Origin: Deinococcus taeanensis
GTDB lineage: Bacteria; Deinococcota; Deinococci; Deinococcales; Deinococcaceae
Assembly: GCF_020229735.1 (NCBI RefSeq)
Contig: NZ_CP083458.1
Span: 248,001 to 312,000, forward strand
Reading direction: 5' to 3'
DNA length: 64,000 nucleotides
Shown piece by piece: positions 7,237 through 15,526 of this stretch. The translations under genes were made by a program, and so were the position numbers. The first letter of the stretch is position 1. The number at the start of each line of letters is the position of its first letter. Below the pieces are notes generated by a model that did not search any database, was not told the DNA's origin, and saw only the letters and a list, made by a program, of their open reading frames with translations.

Positions 7237-9690
7237 TCAGGACCGGTCCAGCAGGCTCTGGGCCTGATCGGCCGGCAGGGGTCTGGAGAGCAGGAACCCC
7301 TGGAGGATATCGCACCCCAGGGCGTGCAGGCGGTCGCGTTGGGTGCTGGTTTCCACACCTTCAGCCGTCACGCGCAGGCCCAGGCGGTGCGCGAGGGTCA
7401 CCATGACGTCGACCAGGGCCCAGGAGGACTCCGTGTGTGCGCTGCTTTCGGCGTCGCTGCTGATGAACGAGCGGTCTATCTTCAGGTGGTCCAGCGGCAG
7501 CTGGTGAAGCAGGCTCAGGCTGCTGTGCCCGGTGCCGAAGTCGTCCAGCGCCACGCCGACGCCCAGAGCGCGCAGCGTCATGAGGTGCCGGACGGCGGTG
7601 CTGACGTCGCGCAGAACGGCCGTCTCGGTGAGTTCCAGGATGAGCTGCTGTGGGTGCAGGCCGGTCTCGTGGAGCGCCGCTTCCACCTGCTGCACGAAGT
7701 CGGGCTGACGGAACTGCAGGGCGCTCACGTTCACGCTGACCGTGAAGGCCCGCTCGTTGGCTCGCCAGCGTGAGGCCTGCAAGCAGGCCTCACGCAGCAC
7801 CCACTGGCCGAGCGGGACGATCAGCTCGCTGTCCTCAGCCACCGGGATGAACCGCGCCGGGGAAATGACGCCCTGTGTGGGGTGCTGCCAGCGGACCAGC
7901 GCCTCGAAGCCCAGGAGCCGCCCGGAGAGGGCGTGGTACTGCGGCTGGTAATGCAGCAGGAATTCGCCGCGGCGCAGCCCTTCGCGCAGGTCGCGCTCCA
8001 GGACAACGCGTTCACTGGTTTCCTCAGCCATGCGCGACGTGAAGGTGCGCACACCGTTCTTGCCGTCGGCCTTCGCCCGGTACATGGCGACGTCCGCGTG
8101 CTTCTGGAGGGTGGTGATGTCCGTCCCGTCGAGGGGGCCGATCGTTACGCCGATGGAGGCGGTCACGTACAGTTCGTACCCGTACAGGGGAAAGGGCCGG
8201 GACAGGGCCTGCAGCACCTTGTGCGCGACGTGTTCTGCGTCCTCAGGGGCACGCAGGCCAGGGAGCAGGAGCGTGAACTCGTCGCCGCCCATGCGGGCGA
8301 CAAGGTCACCGGCCCGCACCACCTGACGCAGGCGCACCCCGACCTCCTTGAGGAGTTCGTCGCCGGCGTCGTGACCGAGGGTGTCGTTGATCTGCTTGAA
8401 ACGGTCCAGGTCAATGAACAGGACCCCGAGGAGGGTGTCGCCCAGCTGGGCGAGGAGCCGGGGCGCTTCGTCCAGGAAACACGACCGGTTCGCCAGCCCG
8501 GTCAGGGGATCGTGCGAGGCGCGGTACGCGAGGTGATCGCGCGCCTCCTGCAGGGCGGAATTTGCGCGGGCGAGCTCCTGGCTGCGCAGCTGCCCGAGTT
8601 CCGCTTCGCTTTTGTGCAGCTGCGCTTCACGCCGGAGGAGATCCACCTGCATCTGCACGCTCAGCACCTGGGTGCGGCGGTCGGTGTCGCGGGTGTGCAG
8701 GGTACGCTCCAGCTGATGATGGGCCTGCGAGTACTCAAAGGCGGCCTGCCAGTCCTGCCGCCGGGCGCACAGCTCGCTCAGGTGCTGAAGGGCGCCGCGT
8801 TCCTGAGGTTTCAGGCCGTGGTTCTGCGCCAGCGTGAGCGCCTGACGGAACTGCGTCTCGGCCCCAGCCTCGTCACCCGCCTGGGCGAGAACCCGGCCGT
8901 AGCTGGTCCGCAGCTGCGCCAGAACCTCAAGGTCACCCACCTCGGCGGCCAGAGGGAGCGCGCGGTTGCCGAGCTCCCGGGCACCGGCCCAGTCACCGGT
9001 TTCCACGAGGCAGGTCATCACGCTCACGTACAGCGCCACCTCGTGCTGGCGCAGGCCCAGCGCCCTGATGCGGGGCAGGTGCTCCTCGGCCACCTGCAGG
9101 GCCTCTGCGTACCGGCCGAGGCCCGCGAGGCCGAACGCCAGGTTGACGGTGCCGCTCGAGTGGATCACCGCGTGTCCGGCCTGCTCAGCGAGTGTCTGCA
9201 CCTGCCTGAAGGCCTGCAGCGCCAGCTCATGGTCGCCGAGTTCCGTGTGAATGGTCCCGATGTTGCCCAGCGTGCGGGCATGCCCCAGGTCGTCGCCGTG
9301 CTGCTGGGCGATCCGCAGGCTGGTCAGATAGTGTTCCATGGCCGCGCCGTACTCCCCGAGCATCATGCTCGCCAGCCCGAGGCCGTTCACGGCGCGGGCC
9401 TCCAGCGCAGCTGACCCGGCGCTGCGCGCGGCGGCGTGCGCCTCATGGTAGGTGTTCAGGGCGGCCGGCAGCTGCGAGGTAAAGACGTAGGTGCCGCCCA
9501 GCAGCACCAGGGCCTGCGCCTGGGCGGCCACGTCACCGAGCGTGCAGGCCAGGGTATGCGCTTCCAGCAGCAGGCGCTGCGCGGCCGCCACGTCTGACAC
9601 GACCAGCGGGTCCGCGCGGGTCAGCAGCAGGTCGAGACGCTGACGCGTTTCGGCAGCGGCGGAGGGAGTGGCGCTGGGGGCAAGCACCAC
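7237..9690 (-). CDS. TPR - GGDEF - EAL protein (c-di-GMP turnover)
   Basis: 817 residues, starting at GTG 9690. The first roughly 340 residues are tetratricopeptide-type helical repeats (for example ALNTYHEAHAAARSAG and HARTLGNIGTIHTELGDHEL). A coiled segment leads to a GGDEF domain with an intact MGGDEF signature near residue 467, then an EAL domain with GFEALVRW near 595, the DDFGTG loop and LKIDRSFI. Both synthesis and hydrolysis of cyclic di-GMP are therefore possible; family precedent suggests one activity often dominates. There is no membrane segment, so it is cytosolic. It converges with modB, with 1 nt between the stops. A second GTG codon follows the first directly. Confidence 0.88.
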   Translation of the reverse strand: MVLAPSATPSAAAETRQRLDLLLTRADPLVVSDVAAAQRLLLEAHTLACTLGDVAAQAQALVLLGGTYVFTSQLPAALNTYHEAHAAARSAGSAALEARAVNGLGLASMMLGEYGAAMEHYLTSLRIAQQHGDDLGHARTLGNIGTIHTELGDHELALQAFRQVQTLAEQAGHAVIHSSGTVNLAFGLAGLGRYAEALQVAEEHLPRIRALGLRQHEVALYVSVMTCLVETGDWAGARELGNRALPLAAEVGDLEVLAQLRTSYGRVLAQAGDEAGAETQFRQALTLAQNHGLKPQERGALQHLSELCARRQDWQAAFEYSQAHHQLERTLHTRDTDRRTQVLSVQMQVDLLRREAQLHKSEAELGQLRSQELARANSALQEARDHLAYRASHDPLTGLANRSCFLDEAPRLLAQLGDTLLGVLFIDLDRFKQINDTLGHDAGDELLKEVGVRLRQVVRAGDLVARMGGDEFTLLLPGLRAPEDAEHVAHKVLQALSRPFPLYGYELYVTASIGVTIGPLDGTDITTLQKHADVAMYRAKADGKNGVRTFTSRMAEETSERVVLERDLREGLRRGEFLLHYQPQYHALSGRLLGFEALVRWQHPTQGVISPARFIPVAEDSELIVPLGQWVLREACLQASRWRANERAFTVSVNVSALQFRQPDFVQQVEAALHETGLHPQQLILELTETAVLRDVSTAVRHLMTLRALGVGVALDDFGTGHSSLSLLHQLPLDHLKIDRSFISSDAESSAHTESSWALVDVMVTLAHRLGLRVTAEGVETSTQRDRLHALGCDILQGFLLSRPLPADQAQSLLDRS

Positions 9691-9788
9691 GTCAGTCTGA
9701 CCGGCCGCCTCTTACCGGGCTCTTTACGACCGGCGCAGCCCGTGGATGAATGGCGACCCGCTGCCTCCCCGATGGAGTGGGGTGGCGC

Positions 9789-9977
9789 TCAGCTGTGGCC
9801 GGGGTCGCTGTCGTCACTGGGCCGGCCGTGTGTGCCGCCTTGCTGCTCCTGCGGCGCGGTGGGCGGGCCGGACGGGTCGTGCGACTCAGAGGTGGGCGTC
9901 TGCCCGCCGTGGGCTGAGGGATCGGTCGGGGCAGGGATGGCGTCGCTGGTGGGTGGGCTGGGGTTACGGTCAGTCAT
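9789..9977 (-). CDS. Small hydrophilic, probably disordered protein
   Basis: 62 residues rich in Pro, Ser, Thr, Asp, Gln and His (MTDRNPSPPTSDAIPAP at the N-terminus), with no hydrophobic core, so probably unstructured. The gene call rests on a strong AGGAGG Shine-Dalgarno sequence placed 6 nt before ATG 9977. No family is recognised. It lies between the TPR-GGDEF-EAL gene and the divergent iron operon. Short disordered proteins of this kind occur in desiccation-tolerant bacteria, but no function is claimed. Confidence 0.5.
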   Translation of the reverse strand: MTDRNPSPPTSDAIPAPTDPSAHGGQTPTSESHDPSGPPTAPQEQQGGTHGRPSDDSDPGHS

Positions 9978-10096
9978 GGGGCCTCCTGTTGCGGTTCAGC
10001 GTGCGCGTGGGATGTGGCGGGACGTTCTGAGGGGCGTGAACAGCTCTTGGGAGTTGTGCCTCAGTGCGTCGGGCAGTGTTGCCGCAGACACCAAAC

Positions 10097-10126
10097 TTGA
10101 CAGTACTGGTCGGATTAATCATGATT
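10097..10126 (+). promoter_or_regulatory. Promoter of the iron uptake operon with a 10-bp palindrome
   Basis: TTGACA (10097-10102) is followed after 17 nt by CATGAT (10120-10125), then 6 nt to ATG 10132, again a near-leaderless geometry. The perfect palindrome AATCATGATT (10117-10126) covers the -10 element, where a repressor would block transcription. Because the operon encodes iron uptake, an iron-responsive regulator is plausible; this is inference. Confidence 0.5.
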
Positions 10127-10131
10127 CGGGC

Positions 10132-11142
10132 ATGTTCCGCCCTGCCCTCCTCACCGCCGCCCTGACCCTCGGCGCCGCCCAGGCCGCCGACCTCAGCGGC
10201 GTCCGCACCTACCTTGACCGTCACCTCAGCACCCAGGCGAGCGGCACCGCGGCCCTTCAGGCGGCCGCCGACACGTATTACACCGCTGCGCAGAAAGTGA
10301 ACTTCGACTACCGCGCCCTGGCCAGGGACCCCGGGGTGCGCCAGACCCTGCAGCGCGCCCGCGCCGGGTGGCAGAAAGCCAGCCCCGCCTACGAGACCAT
10401 TGAGGGCATCGTGGCCGGCGTGAGCGTCCTGGCCGACTTTGACGTGAACCTCGACGCGGGCACCAGCAGCGGTGAGGACGCCGTGACCTTCGACCTGACC
10501 CTTCCCAACGGCAAGGTGCTGAAAAAACCCGGCAACCTCTTCGGCGTGAACGAGGGCACCCTGTGGGGCACCGTCAGGACCTACAGCAGCGGCGTGCCTT
10601 TCGACGTGAACGGCAACGGCCGCATCGATTTCGGGGACCAGCTGCCCGACGCGGGCGTCCTCAAGGCTGCGGCCACCGCCCTGCACACCCAGACGCTGGC
10701 CCTTCAGAAAGCGGCGCGCGCCTGGACGCCCACCCGCAGCGACGTGTTCGGCGCGCTGGTCGGGAACGTCCCTACCGTCGGCCCGGTGTTCTTCGAGGAC
10801 TGGAAGAGCAGTCCCTTCGTGCTGGGGGCCAAAAGCGCCCGCCAGGACTTCGTGGTGATCTCCCGCCTGCAGGACCTGCAGGGCAACGTGGCCTCCTGGC
10901 AGGCCATGTACACCGGCCTGAGCGCCGATGTGCGCGGCCGGAGTGCCACGCTCGACGCCCAGATCCGCTCCGGCCTCACGGAACTTGCGGCCTTCGTGAA
11001 CAAACTCAACGCGCGGGAACAGGCGCGCCGGTACACGCCCGAGCAGGCCGAGCAACTCCAGAAGGAAGCGCAGAACCGCGCGACGGTCATCACCGGCCGC
11101 CTGACCCAGGCTGCCGCGCTGCTGGGCGTCAAGGTTCAGTGA
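10132..11142 (+). CDS. Imelysin/EfeO-like periplasmic protein of an iron uptake operon
   Basis: 336 residues from ATG 10132. A signal peptide (MFRPALLTAALTLGAAQA) is followed by a mostly helical, soluble domain resembling imelysin/EfeO-type periplasmic iron proteins. The segment DVNGNGRIDFGD (near residue 160) matches a calcium-binding EF-hand or dockerin-type loop, unusual in this context. Its stop overlaps the start of the FTR1 permease (TGATG), so the two are co-translated and probably act together in delivering iron to the membrane. The HxxE metal motif of classical imelysins was not found, so the family call is tentative. Confidence 0.6.
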   Translation: MFRPALLTAALTLGAAQAADLSGVRTYLDRHLSTQASGTAALQAAADTYYTAAQKVNFDYRALARDPGVRQTLQRARAGWQKASPAYETIEGIVAGVSVLADFDVNLDAGTSSGEDAVTFDLTLPNGKVLKKPGNLFGVNEGTLWGTVRTYSSGVPFDVNGNGRIDFGDQLPDAGVLKAAATALHTQTLALQKAARAWTPTRSDVFGALVGNVPTVGPVFFEDWKSSPFVLGAKSARQDFVVISRLQDLQGNVASWQAMYTGLSADVRGRSATLDAQIRSGLTELAAFVNKLNAREQARRYTPEQAEQLQKEAQNRATVITGRLTQAAALLGVKVQ

Positions 11143-13445
11143 TGCGCGCCCGGGTCCTGAGCCTGATCGCCGCGGCCCTCACGGGCAGCGCGGCGGCGGC
11201 TGACCTCGCCACGCCGGCCGAAACGCTGCGTGCCCGGCTGGCCGACGCCGCGCTGGAAGTCAGCTTCGATCCGGCTGAGGCGGCCCGGCTGGTGCGCGAA
11301 GCCAGTGGCGCGTGGCAGACCGTGCGTGACCCCTGGCGCGCCGCCGCGCCGGCCGAGGCTGAGGCAGTCAGCGCGGCGCTTCTGAGCGCCGAGCAGGCCG
11401 CGGCACGCGGTGACGAACCCGGCCTGGCGCGCGCGCGCGCCCAGGCCTGGACGGCGCTGCTCGGCGGCGCGCAGCGCGGCCTGGAAGGCGCGGTGCTGGG
11501 CGGGCGCGTCAATGAGGCCCGCGACTGGCTGGCGGCGCGCGAGTACCGCGTGGCGAGCAGCCTCACGCGCCTGAACGCCGACGCCACCACCGCACTGGAG
11601 GACCTCGCGGCCGGGCGCGTCACGCCGCAGGCGGCGCTGGAGACCGTGCGGTCTGACACGCTCGACGGCTACCAGGCGCGCCTGCAGGACGCCCTGCGTG
11701 AACTGCAGTTCAGTCAGTCGCGCGGCTTCCGCACCCTGGCGGCCGAGCAGGCGGCGCTGGCGCAGGGGTACTTCACCCTGCTCGCCCCCGCCTACGCCCA
11801 GCAGCGCGGCGCAGCCGCCCGCCGCGCCGTGCAGGCGCAGCTCGCGGCGCTGCCCGGCAGCCTCCCTCAGGTGAACGCTGCACTCGGCGGCTTCCGCGCC
11901 GCCCCGCTGAGCGAGCGGGAGGTTGGCGCGCGCGCCGCGCAGGTCACGCGGTTCCTGTCACTGGTGCCCGTGGAGTACGCCCGCGGCGTTCAGCGCAGCG
12001 GTGAGCGCACGCTCGTCACGCAGGAGGTCGAACTTCACGAGGCCCGCACCTTCCTGAACGGCGCCCGCGCCGCCCTGGCGGACCTCGCGCCCCTGATCCC
12101 CGACGCCGCGCAGTCCCGCGGGCTGAGCGCCGGTTTCGCGGCCCTGAACGAACACCTCACGCCCGAAGCCCTCGAGCAGGCCGTGCCCTCCACGGACGCC
12201 CTGAGCGCTGAAGTGAACGCGCTGCTCGCCCAGGTGCGCGCGGCGTTCCCGCCCGCCTGGCAGCAGGCCCGGCCCGATGCCGATCTCGACGTGATCCGCA
12301 CGCAGCTCGACGCCGTGGTGGCCGCCGCCGCCAGCGGCGACTGGGCGGCGGCCGAAACGGCCCGCCTGGACGCGTACGCGCTGCTCGAGAGTGGCACGGA
12401 GGCGCGCATCGCCGTGTTTAACCCGGACCTGAAAGCGGCACTTGAAGGGCAGATCTGGAACGGCACCCACCCGCGTGGCCTGGCCACGCTGATCCGTGAG
12501 CACGGCAGTCCCGCCGAGTTCAGCGAAACCCGCGCGGCCCTGACCGTCACGCTGCGCGAGGTCGGCCGGATTCTCGGCACGGACGTGGCCCCCACCGCGG
12601 TGGCCACGAACGCCGGCATCATCGTGTTCCGCGAGGGGCTCGAGGCGGTGCTGATCCTGGCGGCCCTAATGGGCAGCCTGCGCAGGGGAGAACTGGTGCG
12701 CCTGCGCCGCCCGATGTGGCTGGGCGCCGCCGCGGCGTTCGGCGCGACGGCCGTTACGTGGTTCGTGATGCAGGGCGCGCTGTCGCTGCTGGGCCGCTAC
12801 GGCGAGAAACTCGAGGCGGTGGTCAGCGTGATCGCCATCGGCGTGCTGCTGCTGATCATGAACTGGTTCTTCCATCAGGTGTACTGGACCGACCGCATGG
12901 CGGCGTTCCAGAAGCACAAGCACGAACTCACGCGCGGCGGGGCGGCGCAGGCCATGCGCGCGCAATGGATCGGCCTGGCCGTGCTGGGCTTCACCAGCAT
13001 CTACCGCGAAGGCTTCGAGACGGTGCTGTTCCTGCAGTCGCTGGTGCTGCAGGCCGGGCCGGGCGCGGTGCTGGGCGGCACGGCCGCGGGGCTCGCCGCG
13101 GTGCTCGGCGTCGGCCTGCTGGTGTTCATGTGGCAGGCGAAACTGCCCATGAAGAAGCTCCTGGTCTGGACGGGCGTCCTGATCGCCGCGGTGCTGGGGG
13201 TCATGGTGGGCAACACCGTGCACACCCTGCAGCTGGTGGGCTGGCTGCCGGTACACCCGCTGCCGCTGGACCTGCCGGCCGGGCTGGGCCTGTGGCTGGG
13301 CCTGCACGCCACGTGGGAAGGCGTGATTCTTCAGGGGCTTGCCCTCGTGGCCGTCGTGGGGTCCTTCTTCGCGGCGGAAGCCCTGAAGGAACGTGAACTG
13401 GCGCAGCGCCGCCAGCAGAACGCCGCAGTGAACGCCGGCAACTGA
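11142..13445 (+). CDS. FTR1-family iron permease with large N-terminal periplasmic domain
   Basis: 767 residues. A signal sequence is followed by a long helical, Ala-rich region (about 25-470) predicted to lie outside the membrane. The permease domain then carries the two REGLE-type iron motifs of the FTR1/EfeU family: FREGLEAVLIL at 497-501 and YREGFETVLFL at 622-626. Seven or so membrane helices surround them. FTR1 proteins carry iron across the membrane. Fusion to a large extracytoplasmic domain is known in bacterial members. It overlaps the imelysin-like gene and is followed by a hairpin, so the operon probably has two genes. Confidence 0.85.
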   Translation: MRARVLSLIAAALTGSAAAADLATPAETLRARLADAALEVSFDPAEAARLVREASGAWQTVRDPWRAAAPAEAEAVSAALLSAEQAAARGDEPGLARARAQAWTALLGGAQRGLEGAVLGGRVNEARDWLAAREYRVASSLTRLNADATTALEDLAAGRVTPQAALETVRSDTLDGYQARLQDALRELQFSQSRGFRTLAAEQAALAQGYFTLLAPAYAQQRGAAARRAVQAQLAALPGSLPQVNAALGGFRAAPLSEREVGARAAQVTRFLSLVPVEYARGVQRSGERTLVTQEVELHEARTFLNGARAALADLAPLIPDAAQSRGLSAGFAALNEHLTPEALEQAVPSTDALSAEVNALLAQVRAAFPPAWQQARPDADLDVIRTQLDAVVAAAASGDWAAAETARLDAYALLESGTEARIAVFNPDLKAALEGQIWNGTHPRGLATLIREHGSPAEFSETRAALTVTLREVGRILGTDVAPTAVATNAGIIVFREGLEAVLILAALMGSLRRGELVRLRRPMWLGAAAAFGATAVTWFVMQGALSLLGRYGEKLEAVVSVIAIGVLLLIMNWFFHQVYWTDRMAAFQKHKHELTRGGAAQAMRAQWIGLAVLGFTSIYREGFETVLFLQSLVLQAGPGAVLGGTAAGLAAVLGVGLLVFMWQAKLPMKKLLVWTGVLIAAVLGVMVGNTVHTLQLVGWLPVHPLPLDLPAGLGLWLGLHATWEGVILQGLALVAVVGSFFAAEALKERELAQRRQQNAAVNAGN

Positions 13446-13461
13446 GCCTCCGGCCTCCCCC

Positions 13462-13493
13462 GCGCGCCGGCCCCCAGGGAAGGGCCGGCGCGC
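13462..13493 (+). terminator. Hairpin after the FTR1 gene
   Basis: A perfect 12-bp stem (13462-13473 with 13482-13493) and 8-nt loop lie 16 nt after the stop codon. No T tract follows, so termination efficiency is uncertain. Confidence 0.5.
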
Positions 13494-13546
13494 CGCCTGT
13501 TCCGGCGCCCGGGCCGGGGGGGGAAGGCAGTACCATACGCGCAGGC

Positions 13547-15526
13547 ATGACGGCCGACTTCGCCCACAGCCTGCTGCTGGACACCACCCGCTTCCTGCTG
13601 GCGCAGCCGGACCCGGACGCCCTGTGTCACGGCGGTCTGGCGTTCCTGGCCGGGCGGCTGGAAGCGGACCTGGGCATGCTGCACCTGCGGCATTCGGACC
13701 AGGAGTACCGGCTGCTCAGTCAGGTGGGTGAGCACCCCCTGATGGACGTGCACCACGTACAGATCATGGAACCCGCCTGGGAGGCGCTGCTGCAGGCCGG
13801 GGCGTGGATCAGCGCGCCGGTCCCCTCGCCCGACTGGACGGGACCGGCGGAACGCAGCTACACCCGGCTGGGAGCCCAGCACCTTGTGAATTTTGGCCTG
13901 TACAACGGCCCGGCGCTGGTGGGCACCGTGAACCTGCTGTTCCGCACGCCCCGCCCGGATCTCGGTAATCTGGAGGTCCTGGGCACGGTGGGCGCGCTGT
14001 GGGGCACGCTGCTGTCGCGTATGCGCACCCAGCAGGACCTCGCCTCGCGCGAGGCGATGCTGCGCACGGTCACTGATCAGAGCACCGACGTGATCTCCGT
14101 GGTGGACGAACAGGGTCTGATCCGGTACCAGAGCGCGGCGTCGAGCACCCTGCTGGGCTACCCGCCCGAAGCGCTGATCGGCGAAAGGTACGACCGGGGC
14201 ATTCACCGTGATGACCTCGGGGCCGTGAACGCCGCCATGACGGACCTCAGGCGCGTGCCGGGCGGTTCTGCGGCCGTGACGTTCCGGGTGTGGCACGCGG
14301 CGGGGCAACTGGTGTGGCTTGAGGCGCACGCGCACAACCTGCTGCACGACCCGGCCGTGCAGGGCGTGGTGATTCACGTGCGGAACGTCACTGTGGCCCG
14401 GACCACACAGCGGCACCTGGAACGGCGCGTGCAGGAACTCACGCTGATGCACGCCACCGGGCAGGAACTCCAGCGTGCCCGCACCGAGGAGGACGTGGCG
14501 CGCCATGTGGTGGACCTGATTGAGCAGCGTCTTGCTCACCCGTTCGTGCAGGTGGGAAAACTCGAACCGGACGGCTCGGTGGTGTCCGTGTCGCGGGAAG
14601 CGGCGCGGCGACACCTGCCCGCCGCCCGGCTGCCGCCCGGCCAGGGTCTGATCGGCGCGTGCGTGAGCACCGGGCGCTCAGTTCTGGTACCGGACGTCCA
14701 CCAGGACTCCCGGTACCTGGGGCGGCACGACAGCGTGCGCAGCGAACTGGTCGTGCCGGTGCACGTGAGCGGCGTGGTGTGGGGTGTGCTGAACGTGGAG
14801 AGCGAACGCGTGAGTGCCTTTGATGACGAGGACCGGCGGGCCCTGGAAACGGTGGCGTCGCAGGCGGGCACGGCCCTGGCGAACGTGGCGCTGCTGAACG
14901 AACTGCGCTGCTCTCACGACGAGCTGCGCGCCGCGTACGATGAAACCATTGCCGGCTGGGCACGCGCGCTGGACCTGCGTGACCGGGAAACCGAGGGGCA
15001 CAGCCAGCGGGTCACGAACCTGAGTGTTGCGCTTGCGCGGCGCATGGGGGTGCCGGAGCCGCAGCTGGTGCACCTGCGGCGCGGGGCGCTGCTGCACGAT
15101 ATCGGCAAGATGGGCATCCCGGACGCGATCCTGCTGAAACCCGGGCCGCTGGATGAGGCAGAATGGACCGTCATGAAACGTCACCCGGTGCTGGCACGGG
15201 ACCTGCTCAAGGCGATCGGGTTTCTGCGCCCGGCGCTGGACATCCCGTACGCGCACCATGAGCACTGGAACGGCGGCGGGTACCCGCTGGGCCTGCGCGG
15301 CGAGGCCATTCCGCTGCCTGCGCGGATCTTCGCGGTGATTGACGTGTGGGACGCCCTGCGCAGCGACCGCTCGTACCGCCGGGCGTGGACCGAGACGCAG
15401 GCACGCGCGCACCTGAAAGCGCAGGCGGGCACACAGTTCGACCCGCTGGTGGTGCGCGCCTTCCTGAACTGGCTGGACGCAGGCCTGCCCGGCGCGGCGC
15501 AGCCGGACGCGGAGCGCCCCGCGTGA
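13547..15526 (+). CDS. GAF-PAS-GAF-HD-GYP phosphodiesterase
   Basis: 659 residues. There is an N-terminal GAF-like domain (about 10-165), a PAS domain (about 168-285, beginning TDQSTDVISVVDEQGLIRY), a second GAF domain (about 295-450) and a C-terminal HD-GYP domain (about 455-640). The key residues are intact: His517-Asp518 in LLHDIGKMGIPD, the HHEHWNGGGYP segment with Gly578-Tyr579-Pro580, and LPARIFAVIDVWDAL. It should hydrolyse cyclic di-GMP in response to signals sensed by the GAF/PAS part. The next gene, a GGDEF protein, starts inside its stop codon. A -10-like TACCAT sits 10 nt before the ATG. Confidence 0.87.
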   Translation: MTADFAHSLLLDTTRFLLAQPDPDALCHGGLAFLAGRLEADLGMLHLRHSDQEYRLLSQVGEHPLMDVHHVQIMEPAWEALLQAGAWISAPVPSPDWTGPAERSYTRLGAQHLVNFGLYNGPALVGTVNLLFRTPRPDLGNLEVLGTVGALWGTLLSRMRTQQDLASREAMLRTVTDQSTDVISVVDEQGLIRYQSAASSTLLGYPPEALIGERYDRGIHRDDLGAVNAAMTDLRRVPGGSAAVTFRVWHAAGQLVWLEAHAHNLLHDPAVQGVVIHVRNVTVARTTQRHLERRVQELTLMHATGQELQRARTEEDVARHVVDLIEQRLAHPFVQVGKLEPDGSVVSVSREAARRHLPAARLPPGQGLIGACVSTGRSVLVPDVHQDSRYLGRHDSVRSELVVPVHVSGVVWGVLNVESERVSAFDDEDRRALETVASQAGTALANVALLNELRCSHDELRAAYDETIAGWARALDLRDRETEGHSQRVTNLSVALARRMGVPEPQLVHLRRGALLHDIGKMGIPDAILLKPGPLDEAEWTVMKRHPVLARDLLKAIGFLRPALDIPYAHHEHWNGGGYPLGLRGEAIPLPARIFAVIDVWDALRSDRSYRRAWTETQARAHLKAQAGTQFDPLVVRAFLNWLDAGLPGAAQPDAERPA

